The notes beneath the pieces are model-generated. The model was not told the DNA's origin and searched no databases. It saw only the letters and a program-made list of their open reading frames with translations. This document shows, piece after piece, positions 22,718 through 33,037 of a stretch of 64,000 nt of DNA; within the stretch, counting starts at the first letter, position 1, and each line of letters begins with the position of its first letter. The stretch is from positions 26,816,510-26,880,509 of the forward strand of contig OX328128.1 in the NCBI GenBank assembly GCA_946811695.1, in the 5' to 3' direction. Made by a program: the position numbers and the translations under genes. Origin of the DNA: Gonocerus acuteangulatus. Its lineage: Eukaryota; Arthropoda; Insecta; Hemiptera; Coreidae.

Positions 22718-23054
22718 TCTGGAGTGTAAAGAAATTCAAAATTCGCTTAACAGTAACACATGCTTCACAATTTTACAAGTCCATGTACAATTAATCACCA
22801 AAGACAATCCCACAGCACTCATCACATTTACAGACGGATCTAAAAGTAACCAAGAGGCCGGAGCATAGTGGTGCAAACGGCCAATTAGGGGGAAAAAGTG
22901 TAGGTACCAACTTTAATAATTCTGATTTTGATGTCATATCTGAAGTTGAAATAATAAAATAATTATTTTCGGAGATGCTAGGTAAATCCTGAAAACAGCA
23001 AGTATTCAATTTTAAAAAGTTATATTTTTCTCAATGGTGAAGAGATGTATATTT

Positions 23055-23240
23055 TTTTTAATTATTTAAATTTTAACGCACATTTATTATTGACAACGAA
23101 CCATTTTCTAGTCAGAATAGGGTTAATGCCTTTTTTTTTCGATAGAAAAGCCTCCACACTAGTGGGACTCGAACTCACGACCTTAGACACGGAGTGCATA
23201 CGCCTTAACACTCACGACCCCGGGCCTCCTGAGTGATGGT
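23055..23240 (-). mobile_element. SINE family A, minus strand, internal deletion
   Basis: The plus strand shows ATTTAAATTTTAACGCACAT (SINE A tail), TTTTCGATAGAAAAGCC, then GGGACTCGAACTCACGACC (the B box region in reverse) and CTTAACACTCACGACCCCGG. The order matches the reverse complement of 32645-32893 with the segment around CCCGTCCTAAAATT missing. Confidence 0.75.
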
Positions 23241-24351
23241 TAATTCCAAGAGTATTTTTGAGTGCTAAGTTGAAAAAATTAATAACTAATGTGAAACTCG
23301 TGGCCGTTGGATTATCAAACGTTGACATTTCTTATCAGCACTTAGGCGCATTTCTTATCAGGAATTGCGTCATCTGGTGTAGGACAGAAGCGGCGTTTCC
23401 TCCCTACAAGGATGGAGGAAACAAGATAATATACTGCATTGTTATACATATATAGAGGGGACTGCGTATGAATACAGGAGTAAAGAAGAGCACATGGAGA
23501 AGTGTCAGTGGGTTGCTTCAGCAAGTGGAAATCTAATTTTCGGCGTTCCGTAGTCCTAAATGGGTTTTTGCTGGACGACATTCCTACCTCGAGGACAAAA
23601 TGAAAAGTACAGGATATACGTGAGATATTAGCGTTGGAATCCGCGATTTTCTAGTTTTTATACCTCGGAGGATAAAAATATTTTCTGTCCCTGCATTTCC
23701 GTGCGTTGGGAACTCCAGACTCCAGTTCATTTTCAAGGGGATATCTGTAACCTTTTATTGAGAAAAGAGGAAAACATATTTTTGGACCTTGTAATTTTCG
23801 GTTTGGGTACTTAAAATTCTGGGATTTACCTAATTGAAATATTTTCTAAAACTTTAAAATTCATCTAAACTGAAATATTTAAATTTGTTTTTCATTTCGA
23901 ATTATTTACAAAAAAATGTTTTTTTAATGAACACAATGTTGTGTAGTTGTGAAACTCAATTTTTAATTAGTTGTTTTTTTTCGTTTTGAATTGCATTTAT
24001 TTGTAAATCAGTATTATAGTAAAAGAGCAAAAGAAAATGAGAAACGTTTAGGTAATACTCTTTTCCTAGACCGAGAAGGCCATAAAAGTATTTCACGTAA
24101 GATCTAACCAAAATAATAACTTTTTTCTCTTTGTGTGCTTTCAATTTTACTTGTTTATCGTTATACTCTTTGAATCTGATTTTATTTTTTCTAACGTATT
24201 TTATATTTATTGATTTTTATCCGTTTAAGAATTACTGAAGGACCTCACGGCCCCATTTGGTGGCGTCCTCCATCAACCTAACTCCGATAGACTTTTTATT
24301 GTGAGAATATTCGTAAAACAAGGTTCATGCCAATGATAACCCTCCAACAAT
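23241..24351. other. No recognised feature
   Basis: No repeated family, inverted repeat or coding motif was recognised. Confidence 0.35.
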
Positions 24352-24449
24352 CCAACAAAATTTGTTTCTATTTCAAGCTTTCCAAATAACATTATGGATA
24401 AGAACAGAACCGTGCTAAAATGACGCAGTTCCTACGAGTCAGACTTTTA
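24352..24449 (+). mobile_element. Family D 3' end fragment
   Basis: TTTCTATTTCAAGCTTTCCA, GGATAAGAACAGAACCGTGC and TAAAATGACGCAGTTCCTAC followed by GAGTCAGACTTTT form the D 3' end. The rest of the element is absent. Confidence 0.65.
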
Positions 24450-24502
24450 TTATTGTTTGCCAAGTAAGTTAATAAAAATATTAATCAGATGTTGTATTTA
24501 GG

Positions 24503-24626
24503 TTTTTAGCACTTTCCTCCGAAGGAAAGTAGCTATTGAGGTTGCACTCATGGAGGAATTTTTGAAAAATGTCTTCGAATTTTTATCAATCCTACCTAGT
24601 AGACACCGAAAATGTCCCCAGTTAAA

Positions 24627-24677
<51 letters not shown>
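24503..24677 (+). mobile_element. Family C 5' end with its TA array
   Basis: TTTTTAGCACTTTCCTCCGA through CCCAGTTAAAATTTATA and (TA)n (24630-24677). The remainder of the element is replaced by the palindrome that begins at 24678. Confidence 0.75.
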
Positions 24678-24681
<4 letters not shown>

Positions 24682-25222
24682 TCCCAAAAAAAACATAAAT
24701 GTGAAATAGAGGCCAAGTTCCTCCCCCACAAAGAAACACTCCCTTCCCCAAAAAGCGAGAAATATCTCCTTCTAAAACCCCCAAAAAACGCCTTACCATC
24801 CTACACTCCAAAAAAACAATAAAAATACTTATATCCATTTACTAAAATATCACATTCCTCAACCAGGTATATTCTTAAACTTGGCAATGTTTAGTTTTCT
24901 CTCTGAATATAATTTCGGCACAAAAAAACATTGCCAAGTTTAAGAATATACCTGGTTGAGGAATGTGATATTTTAGTAAATGGATATAAGTATTTTTATT
25001 GTTGTTTTTAAAGGTCAGTTGAAGTGTCTTTACTGTTCTTAGTAAGTAATTACGAGGTCTTCTAAGTAATGAACTTGGACATTTCTTTCTTGTATCATCT
25101 CTTGTATTGGCAAGGAGGAGATATTTAGGAGGAGATATTTCTCGCTTTTTGGGGAAGGGAGTGTTTCTTTGTGGGGGAGGAACTTGGCCTCTATTTCATA
25201 TTTATGTTTTTTTTTTGGGGAT
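24678..25222. repeat. Imperfect palindrome (foldback), about 545 bp
   Basis: Left arm 24678-24893. Right arm pieces 24929-25010 and 25128-25220 are its reverse complement. Examples are ATATACCTGGTTGAGGAATG against CATTCCTCAACCAGGTATAT and AAACACTCCCTTCCCCAAAA against TTTTGGGGAAGGGAGTGTTT. About 117 bp (25011-25127) intervene in the right arm and have no counterpart. Confidence 0.88.
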
Positions 25223-25346
25223 CTCATTACTTTTTTCTAAGTATTAAATAAAATTTAGTTGCCACATACCTACTGGCTTTTTTACTTCATATAAAACCAG
25301 GGTCTTTGGATTCTGCACAAAGTTCTCCTTAATGCTTGATATTTGA

Positions 25347-25664
25347 TACCAAAAATCAACCTACATACATCTAATCACTAGACTAGAAAAGTTAGAAGCT
25401 TTTCCAGATGACAGTACTCTAGAGGTCAAATTGATTGCTCGCCTAACTAAACTATTACACTGTAAAACACAGGAACCTCATCCCGAGGATAAAGGTCACC
25501 ACGAGGAAAGTGTAGAAGGCCTTCAAGAAAAAGAAAAGAACAAAGACGATACATTTTGGGTTTGTGATCCTAAACTTTGTAATTTAGATGACTTTGAAAA
25601 ACTTAGTATCTGCTTTCAAGCATATTATACATTTAACCCTTACGACTTTATTTACAACATTTAA
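25347..25664 (+). other. Unrecognised open frame, candidate exon
   Basis: 105 codons are open from just after a TGA (25344-25346) to a TAA at 25662-25664. There is no ATG early in the frame. The translation is charged and unlike the low-complexity frames around it, with ITRLEKLEAFPDD, QEKEKNKDDTFWVCDPKLC and LSICFQAYYTFNPYD. It might be the last exon of a gene or a piece of a transposon ORF. I recognise no domain. It sits between a palindrome and a tandem array, which argues against an intact gene. Confidence 0.28.
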
Positions 25665-25699
25665 GAAAGAAGTCACACGTGTTGTTGTTAAGATGCATC

Positions 25700-26445
25700 A
25701 AAATATTTCTTAAAACATCAAATATAGGTTCTCCTTACCAAGACGATTCATTTGATACCCCACACGATGGGTTTCAGAAGTAATGATGGCTTTCCGATGG
25801 AACAAAAAGTACAAAACGTCATAGGTAATATGACTCTTCCGTATCAAGACCTACCTGTGTGCCAAGTTTGGTCAAAATAGGCCAAACGGTGTGAATTTGT
25901 GTAAGGAGCGAACATGCAGACAGACAGCTGAAAGATCTTTTTTACCTATCCTAGTGCATTCCCCGGACCAAGACCTACCTGTGTGCCAAGTTTGGTCAAA
26001 ATCGGTCAAACGGTGTGAATTTGTGTAAGGAACAAACATGGAGACAGACAGCTGATAGACGATTTTGGCCTAGCCTATGACACTACCCGGATAAAGACCT
26101 ACCTGTGTGCCATGTTTGGTCAAAATCGGTGAAATCGTGTGGATTTGTATAAGGAATAAACAGTTAGGCAAACAGCTGATAGATGATATTGAACTAGCCT
26201 ATGATTCTCCCCGTATCAAGACCCATCTGTGTCCCAAGTTTGGTCAAAATCGATCAAACGGTTCGGATTTATATAAGGAACAAACATCCAGACGGACAGC
26301 TGGTGTACGATTTTTACCAAGCCTATATGCGCCTAAATGTTCCTTAAAACATCAAATATAGATTCTTCATACCGACACGATTCATTTGATACCCCACATC
26401 ATGGGTTTCGGACGAAATGATGGGTTTACGAAGGAAGTACAAAAC
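25700..26445 (+). repeat. 124-bp tandem array (4 units) flanked by direct repeats
   Basis: AGACCTACCTGTGTGCCA restarts at 25847, 25971, 26095 and 26219, a constant 124-bp step, each followed by AGTTTGGTCAAAATNGG and NGACAGACAGCTGATAGA-like sequence. The array is bracketed by related direct copies of about 105 bp: CTTAAAACATCAAATATAGG with CATTTGATACCCCACA (25706-25815) and again at 26341-26445. Confidence 0.88.
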
Positions 26446-26848
26446 TGGCACGCCCCCGCCCCGGAAGCAGCGTCAAACACAACTTTTCAGGATTTTTCGA
26501 TTTTTTCCTTTAATAACACCTTAAAATCTATCATCCTGCAAAATTTCAAGTCTCTAGCATTATGGGAAGTGCCTATAATTTTGATGAGTCAGTGAGCGAG
26601 TGAGTGAGTCCTATAAATCCCGATTTTCGATCGCTTATATCTCAGAAACTATTCGATGTAGAATTATGAAAATTTCCAGTTTTACTTACATCCAGTAGTA
26701 TAATACCTCTGTGAAATTTCATAACTTTATCTTTACCTGGTTGAAAGTTATGAGATAGTAAAAATCGGCTCTAAGACCTCCTGTAATATACACACAGTAT
26801 GCTTAGGCCGGAACTTGGCCTGGCGCACTACCGTGCGCCTAGATATAT
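26446..26848. other. Unassigned repeat-like DNA
   Basis: GATTTTCGATCGCTTATATCTCAGAAACT-type wording is of the kind found in non-coding transposon bodies, but no ends were identified. It may belong to the same element as the 124-bp array. Confidence 0.3.
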
Positions 26849-27400
26849 GTGTCCGTTAACACGATACCGGCCAGAGTTTTGGTTTCTTCCCCACGAAACT
26901 TGGTATATAGTATTCCCCCAATCAAACGATTGAACGAGTTCGTTAACCAACAAAATCAGTCCATCTGGAGAGGGGGTTTACTCCGGAGCCAAAGTAGTTA
27001 TTTGACAATACCAGCCATAATTTGTGTTGTATTTCAACGAAACTCGGTATTCCTTCTGGTCAACTAAAGAGAGAAATGTGTTGCCAAAATAAACTAAATC
27101 GGTTCATTAGGAAGGGGGGTTTACTCCGGACCCAAATTACTCATTTGCTCATACCGGTCGTAACTTCTGCTGTATTGTAACGAAACGTGGTATACGTCCT
27201 GGGTATCTAATAAGGAAGAAGCGTTGTAAAAAAGAACTAAATCGGTCTATCGGAAGGGGGATTTACTTTGTACTATGTTTGAATTGAATTGAAACAGGTG
27301 TTATTTATGTTTTTATTTTATTTATCTATATAGGTTATTTTTAGCAAATTTTTCAGGAATGCACTCGACACTACCCAATTCTGAGGAAAGTGCTTAGTTA
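26849..27400 (+). mobile_element. Family C element lacking its 5' end
   Basis: TGTCCGTTAACACGATACCG through GAGGAAAGTGCTTAGTTA. The terminal hairpin and GGACTTTTT are missing. The 5' module and the TA array are also missing, so the copy is clipped at both ends. Confidence 0.75.
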
Positions 27401-28105
27401 AACATATTTGTCCTTGGAATGACCTTGATTTTGCGCCTTTGGGGAGAAGCACACCTCGTATTCGAATTCAGTGACCCTCAAAACCACGGAAGCTCTAGTT
27501 ATTTATTCTTAAACGAATTCATACGAAAGTTGACCTTCAAATGCCCTTAAACCTGACGTGTTGGAGTGAAAAGGACTCCGGAGTCAGATTCAACTTGTCG
27601 AAATACATAAGAATATATGTAAGGAGTCTTTGGAAAATACCATATTTTTTTATTTTCTGTGTCTGTGTAATAAAACACAACTAAAATATTTTCCATAAAA
27701 GAAGAAAACAACTTGTAGATTTAGAACATTTTAAGCCCTACTGAAGAATTTTGTTGGTTACGTTGTTGAGGTGACCCATTAATTTATTACTGAGCCCCAA
27801 CTATCTCTAGCATGATCAACAATCACTTTAGTTCACTCGTACATAAGAATGATGAAGTAAGAGAAAGACCAAGAACAGCATACTCCGAAAATACTCATAA
27901 AGCAACGAAGAGTGTTATTAAAAGAGCACCAGCCGAAGAAGAGAAGAGAGCAGGATTACAAGGCCCGGTATTGAGATCGATTTCAGGACGGGTGTGGCGT
28001 GCGGGTACATAGACCTCCCTCTCCTTTTCACCAGGATACTCCACACCTTTAGCAATTTATCTTCTAGGGTCTTTAGAAGAACAACAATCCATCCATGAGA
28101 ACTCT
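27401..28105. other. No recognised feature; one weak open frame
   Basis: An ATG-initiated plus-strand frame at 27812-28012 (66 codons) is rich in charged residues (RERPRTAYSENTHKATK), but no domain, homologous copy or splice context supports it. Confidence 0.25.
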
Positions 28106-28245
28106 TCCGCACGTTTCCTCCCTCCCTCCATAGGGAGGATCCCCGCCTATGAGGTCCTTATGACGCATTCTGGCAGTGCAGACTAGGCAATTTCAAGTTT
28201 CAGAACCCATACATCATGAAAATAACGGCTGTTCAAATATGAATA
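28106..28245 (+). mobile_element. Family D 5' end fragment
   Basis: CGTTTCCTCCCTCCCTCCAT, then TGAGGTCCTTATGACGCATT, GCAGTGCAGACTAGG and AAAATAACGGCTGTTCAAAT match the D 5' region in plus orientation. Confidence 0.6.
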
Positions 28246-28248
28246 CAC

Positions 28249-28561
28249 AGTAAAACCTCGTCGAACTCGGATGTCCGGATAATCCGGACCAGTTTTGATA
28301 ACAAAATTATGTTCTTCAGAGTAGTCAATGAAGACTTGTTTTACAGACTATAAAGTGCTATTCTCAGTAGGTAAATAACGTGAGTTTTCCGAGCGTCGTG
28401 GTCGAGGTACAGTATTGTTTTGCCGTTTCATTTGTTAGTAAATGTAAAAACATTGTTGTGACTTTGGAAATAAGACTGTGTCTCACTCATTCCTCTTGGA
28501 GACCGCCGGATTAGAGAGAGCAACGGATAAGAGAACTCCGCATAAGGGAGAGTCTACTGTA
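28249..28561. mobile_element. Pogo/Tigger-like MITE
   Basis: CAGTAAAACCTCGTCGAACT at the left and GGGAGAGTCTACTG followed by TA at the right form short terminal inverted repeats of the CAGTA(A/G)A(A/C)CCTC type seen in pogo-like elements. GTCCGGATAATCCGGACC is internal. No transposase is encoded. Confidence 0.6.
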
Positions 28562-28591
28562 TATATATATATATATGTATATTACATTGTA

Positions 28592-28919
28592 TACATGGTG
28601 TCCCCAGCATACATATTTATTCTGCACGTAATTTGTGGATAATTAGCGCAAAAATGAGCATTCTACCTGAAAATACTGCAGAGCTACTCAAACTTATGTC
28701 TATTTTCAAGACTAATGTTTTTTTTAATGATAAAATAACGGGTGTTTCTTAATGGAAATTTAATATAGAAAATGTGGTTTTGAAAATGGACAAAAGTTTG
28801 AGTAGCTCTGCTGTATGTTCAGATAGAACGCTCATTTTTGCGTCAATTACCTACCAATGAGGTACAGAATAAACCCCTACAGTTATGACATCTCAATGCG
28901 GGACACCCTGAACATATGG
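28592..28919. mobile_element. MITE with about 100-bp inverted repeats (GGTGTCCC termini)
   Basis: Left GGTGTCCCCAGC ... CGCAAAAATGAGCATTCTAC ... AGAGCTACTCAAACTT is mirrored by AAGTTTGAGTAGCTCT ... GTTCTATCTG reversed ... GGGACACCCTG at the right. The termini resemble Tc1/mariner-type elements. The two arms leave a loop of roughly 80 bp. Confidence 0.82.
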
Positions 28920-29912
28920 TACCAGCAAAGTATATAATCAGGCATTCTATAGAATGCCTTAATCCAGCCGGCAATGTATGAAATAAAGCCAATTTCAAAC
29001 TTTGCCTAGGCATTCAATAGCCTACTGTGCTTTAGTCAAAGTATGAAAGACAGGATTTGTAGCTTGTAGGAGTAACTACCGGGGCCGGAAGAGGACAAGA
29101 GTGGACCTGTGCGGGCAATATGTTGTAGTTGTAACTATAGGTAAAGCTAATTAGCTATAAGCTACAACGATATTCAATATCCTTGTAGCTTGTAGCTTAT
29201 GTTGTAGTTGTAACTATAGGTAAAGCTAATTAGCTATAAGCTACAACGATATTCAATATCCTTGTAGCTTGTAGCTTATGTTGTAGTTGTAACTGTAGGA
29301 AAAGCTAATTAGCTATAAGCTACAACGATATTCAATATCGTTGTAGCTTGTAGCTTATGTTGTAGTTGTAACTATAGGTAAAGCTAATTAGCTAAAGCTA
29401 CAACCATATTCAATATCCTTGTAGCTTGTAGCTTATGTTTACATTTTAAACATTTCATAACTAAATTAGTGATAAGCGACCTACTGTCGCTATGCGCTAA
29501 TTTATAGCGCTGGGTTTAGACAGTAGCGCTAAATTAGCGCTGAGACATTAGCTTTCAGCTATCGCTGATTTTTTCCCAACCCTGGATCCAAGTATGTAAA
29601 TAGCAATCTCACTTTATTAAACATAATAAATAAATGTATTATGAAATAAATTGTTTGCCGTACTGAAAGAGCTAGTTTTTTACTACTTTTAAAACTATTG
29701 ACATTATCTAAGTAAAGTGTACGTAGTATACTCAAATCCTTTTTAATTTTATACAATGCTAAATAAGCAACAGGCATTCTATAGAATACCTAGGCATTAT
29801 ATAGAATGCCTAGGCAATGTGTGTAATATGATGTAGAAACTAATACATTCTACACTTTGCCTAAACCACTCATTCTATAGAATACCTGGATTATATATTT
29901 TGCCGGTAACAT
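28917..29912. mobile_element. TIR element with palindromic GGCATTCTATAGAATGCC motifs
   Basis: Terminal inverted repeats of about 38 bp: GGTACCAGCAAAGTATATAA at the left and TTATATATTTTGCCGGTAAC at the right, each followed inward by an ATTCTATAGAAT palindrome. Two further palindromes (GGCATTCTATAGAATACC and GGCATTATATAGAATGCC) lie at 29773-29808. The interior holds a 79-bp tandem array. No transposase was recognised. Confidence 0.7.
29123..29440 (+). repeat. Tandem repeat, 79-bp unit, 4 copies
   Basis: TTGTAGTTGTAACTATAGG restarts at 29123, 29202, 29281 and 29360. Each unit is itself partly self-complementary (AGCTATAAGCTACAA and TTGTAGCTTGTAGCTTAT). Units are almost identical. Confidence 0.93.
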
Positions 29913-29935
29913 ATACACAAATATCAACCACTGTT

Positions 29936-30050
29936 TTTTTCTTGATTTATGGATACTGAAAAACGAAAAATGTTCTAGTCGGCACTTCCGGTTTGCGTCA
30001 TCGCGTCAGCAGCGGGTTTTCTCCCCGGGAGGGAGGGGGATGCGCTAAAA
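29936..30050 (-). mobile_element. Family D 5' end fragment
   Basis: TGTTCTAGTCGGCACTTCCG, GTCATCGCGTCAGCAGCGGG and GGAGGGGGATGCGCTAAAA match the D 5' end in minus orientation. Confidence 0.6.
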
Positions 30051-30325
30051 CATAAAAGCTGGATTTAATAAATTTAGAGTAACTTACTAAATTTATTTAG
30101 AGTGAGCTACTCGTGGATAAATGTAAATATTTCAACAAATCGAGAAGTAAAACGGTATCGACTTGACGATTGTTACTGCTGGAACCGATCCATCAAGCAT
30201 TGACTGCAGGTTTAAGCTTAGCCGCTCAATCATAGAACTTCTTTCAGCTTTATACTCCGCTAAGTCCTCTAATCTTAGGCTCTCCACTTCAAGCATCTAC
30301 TAAAGCTAGCGTTAAAAATATGGCG

Positions 30326-30359
30326 TCGTGCAGTATAACGCAAATGTTATACTGCACGA
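30326..30359. repeat. Perfect 14-bp-stem hairpin
   Basis: TCGTGCAGTATAAC, loop GCAAAT, GTTATACTGCACGA. It abuts a D fragment. No function can be assigned. Confidence 0.85.
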
Positions 30360-30364
30360 TAGGA

Positions 30365-30720
30365 AAGCATTACCTACTATTCTCGAAAACGGTAGGTATC
30401 GCCTTAAAAATTGCTTCATTAATTTTACTACGTTAGAAAACCTATTAATATTGGTTTTGAAACATGAAATCAAAATCTCTTCGGCACTTTCGCGTTGCGT
30501 CAAGAGGTCAACCACATAAGCGGATTCCATCACTATAATGGGAAGCTGTAAACGTAACTATTTTTTTTTCAAGCGAAATTGGCAATGAAACGGTTTTCCG
30601 CTTACCAAGATTCCCAACCGTTTTCGAGGTATTAAGGAAAATATACGAAGATCCCAAATGTTTTCATGTCTATTAATAAAATATTTTATTCTAATCCTTT
30701 TTTAACTCCAAAATTTAGAT
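30365..30720 (-). mobile_element. Family D fragments
   Basis: Two D segments in minus orientation. 30365-30545 holds TTCTCGAAAACGGTAGGTAT and a decayed 5' end GTCAACCACATAAGCGGA. 30585-30720 holds CCAACCGTTTTCGAG and TTAATAAAATATTTTATTCT, a body segment that is cut by a SINE B at 30722. Confidence 0.6.
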
Positions 30721-30721
30721 A

Positions 30722-30900
30722 TGACAAACGTTGTCTAGTGGCGAATGCCTTAGATTCATATGCAGGAGGTGGTGGGTTCGATCACCACCGGCGGCAGGAA
30801 TTTTCTCACGGCTCGTTGGGGAAATTCCTCGCTGCACTCTGGATCTCGGCGCTAATGGCCTAGATGTCGATGCGCCGTAAACAAAATAATAAAGAAACAA
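30722..30900 (+). mobile_element. SINE family B, tRNA-derived, near full length
   Basis: A tRNA-like head has an A-box-like TGTCTAGTGGCGAAT and a B box GGTTCGATCAC (30777-30787). Then come GGCAGGAATTTTCTC, GCTCGTTGGGGAAATTCCTC, and the 3' module TCGGCGCTAATGGCCTAGAT with GTCGATGCGCCGTAAA and an A-rich tail. The order matches 32894-33080. Confidence 0.85.
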
Positions 30901-31459
30901 TCATTTGGCCTCACATATAAGACTTATTTTCTCGCTTTTCGCACAATCTTATCGATCACTCAATTTAGATTACACTCAAGAAAGAACTTTCACCGTTAAA
31001 ATTTAGATATTCAATCAGGTACCGAGGCAAATTATATTTCCTGAAATTAAAAGAACTCTATAAAGGTTAAAAACTGTGTTTTTAACATCGTGTTTGAAAG
31101 GTTTTAATAATAAATGATAATCACTCATGACGTTATTAAACATAGGATCTTCCTTGTGTAACTGTGATTGTACATGGGAGCTATTGTTCCTATGTATAGT
31201 CATATTATCCATAGAACCAATATTGTAAATAGAAACTGTTGCGATAATGTAGTCATATTGTACATAGAAACTATTTTCTTCGCTATATTTATTTTTATAT
31301 ATTTGTTCTTAAAAATGTATTGTTTAACAAAGTTACTTTTCTTTTGGCTGTTTGTTATTCACAAACATAATTGTATAATTAGATAGGTACGTACTATAAT
31401 GTAATTGGATTTATAATTATTATTTAATATGTTAATTATTAAGGATTTATAATAACACC
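30901..31459. other. No recognised feature
   Basis: AT-rich. Loose repetition of 'catattgtacatagaaac'-like phrases occurs at 31160-31275. No coding motif was found. Confidence 0.35.
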
Positions 31460-31498
31460 GGTACTCGGCGCTAATGGCGCTAAGTTTGTAGATGCGCC

Positions 31499-31560
<62 letters not shown>

Positions 31561-31570
31561 GGTACACTGG
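31460..31570 (+). mobile_element. SINE B 3' module with about 58-bp poly(A) and short direct repeats
   Basis: CACCGGTACTCGGCGCTAAT then GATGCGCCGTAAAA and a pure A run to 31558. CCGGTAC occurs immediately before the module and immediately after the poly(A), consistent with a 7-bp or longer target duplication around a severely truncated SINE. Confidence 0.75.
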
Positions 31571-31984
31571 TGTATTTCCATTTTATACATTTTATATCTG
31601 TATTTGGGCGAATCACTTTCAATGGAGGGTGCTCATAAATAAATTTAAAAAATAATAACTCTATAAAGGTGTGAGTAGATTATATTTCATGACACCAAGT
31701 GAGTCTTGAACCCCCCTCGTCATGAATTTCACAGTGAGTAGCGGTATGCTACAAGGGGGTAGAGGTAAATGAGTCGTGAATCCCTCCTTCACGGACGAGT
31801 ACTCCTAGAGTATCTTCTATGGGATAGAGTATGTTCATATCGCATAGAAAACTAGTGGTGGACGAAGGAACCAGGAATATAGCAGGACGAAGGACGAAGG
31901 ACATTGCTACGCTCAGGGCGTGAAATTTAGGCAATTCAGAGGACGTAGGATGCAGACAACGCTACATCCTTTTCTACACGCTGC
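31571..31984. other. No recognised feature
   Basis: Ordinary sequence. GGACGAAGGAC-like words repeat at 31860-31905. No coding motif was recognised. Confidence 0.35.
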
Positions 31985-32544
31985 ACAGGGTTAGAATAAA
32001 ATATTATATTAACAGACATGAAAAGTTTTGGTAACGTTGTATACTTTTCTTAATATCTCGAAAACGGTTGAGAATCTTTGTAAGCGGAAGGTTACCATTC
32101 GAAAGCTTTCTAAATGCTCTACAAAAAAGGTTCTGAAGGAAGTTTTCACTAGGCGATGTAAATCGGAGAAATAAGTGCTTAAAACTTTAAAGTAATTGAT
32201 TTCGTTTATTCAAAGGGTTCTTTTTGTCTGTTCTTATTCCTTGTTATTTTTGAATTGCTTATAGTTGGATAAGGTATTTGAAAATAAAGCAGGTTAAGTA
32301 AAATAAGGAAAACAATTTATTGTTAGAAATATAGGTTTCGAAGACCTTGACTATTTTCAACTGCCTCTATGCGGGGGCCTTTCTGGGGTTGGCCGACCTA
32401 TCCAGGTAAGATCATAAATCAAGACCTTTCAAAAAAGGTGGAACCAAAATAATAACTGTTTCTATTTTAATCTTTCCAAATGAGACTAGGGATAAGAACG
32501 GAACCGCGCTAAGATGATGCAGTTCCTGCGAGTCGGACTTTTTT
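31985..32544 (+). mobile_element. Family D element, 3' half
   Basis: ACAGACATGAAAAGTTTTGG, TATCTCGAAAACGGTTGAGA, AATCGGAGAAATAAGTGC, then GGAACCGCGCTAAGATGATG with CAGTTCCTGCGAGTCGGACT and a T run. This is one of the best-preserved D 3' ends. Confidence 0.78.
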
Positions 32545-32644
32545 ATTAATTGAAATCAACTCAAAACAAGGTAACAATAGTATAATAACGCATACTATGG
32601 CTATAATAATATTAATTGTAATATTTGTAATATTAATAGAAGTA

Positions 32645-32893
32645 GGGGTCTCCCGTGGTCTAATGGTTAGCGATGGAGACCCGGTAGCCGTGAGGATTAA
32701 GGCGTGAGCTCTTAACACTCCGTGCCAAAGGTCGTGGGTTCGATTCCCACTAGGGGCGGTGGCTTTTCTTTCGAAAAAAGAAAAGGCATCACCCCTATCC
32801 TGGCTAGAAAAGGGTGGTAACCTATAGATAACCCGTCCTAAAATTCGTAGTTAATAATAAATGGACGTTAAAATTTAAATAAATAAATAAATA
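32645..32893 (+). mobile_element. SINE family A, tRNA-derived, full length
   Basis: The head has GTGGTCTAATGGTTAGCGAT (A-box-like) and GGGTTCGATTCCCAC (B box, about 32737-32751). The body is GGTGGCTTTTCTTTCG ... GGCATCACCCCTATCCTGGC ... GATAACCCGTCCTAAAATT and the tail GGACGTTAAAATTTAAAT(AAAT)n. It is the best copy in the window. Confidence 0.87.
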
Positions 32894-33037
32894 ATGGTTA
32901 GCGCCTTGGATTCATAAGCGGGAGATGGTGGGTTCGATCCCCACCTCCGGCAGGAATTTTCTCATCTCAAGGCTCGTTGGGAAAATTCCTCGCTGTACCC
33001 TGGATGTCGGCGCTAATTACCTAGAAGTAGATGCGCC

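Larger units (their letters stand above)
21395..22866 (+). pseudogene. I-type LINE ORF2 remnant, split by a Jockey insertion
   Basis: The left part (21395-21875) shows NTRWGADRRLMLTFYRP, IRSLLDYGCIVYSFA, then EEAGEPPLE and DAACVHTYLSENL-like sequence, the thumb region of an RNase H-bearing LINE RT. The right part (22731-22866) shows LITFTDGSKSNQEAGA, the first RNase H motif (FTDGS with its catalytic Asp). Deleting the minus-strand Jockey copy and one copy of the 13-bp duplication joins the two parts in the expected order. Frameshifts and stops (for example near 21424 and after LRG at about 21619) show the host copy was already decaying or has decayed since. Confidence 0.8.

Noticed and set aside
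32730..32760. Genuine tRNA genes at the B-box motifs
   Set aside because: The heads lack a complete cloverleaf with a clear anticodon arm and are followed by SINE bodies and A-rich tails. They are SINE heads.
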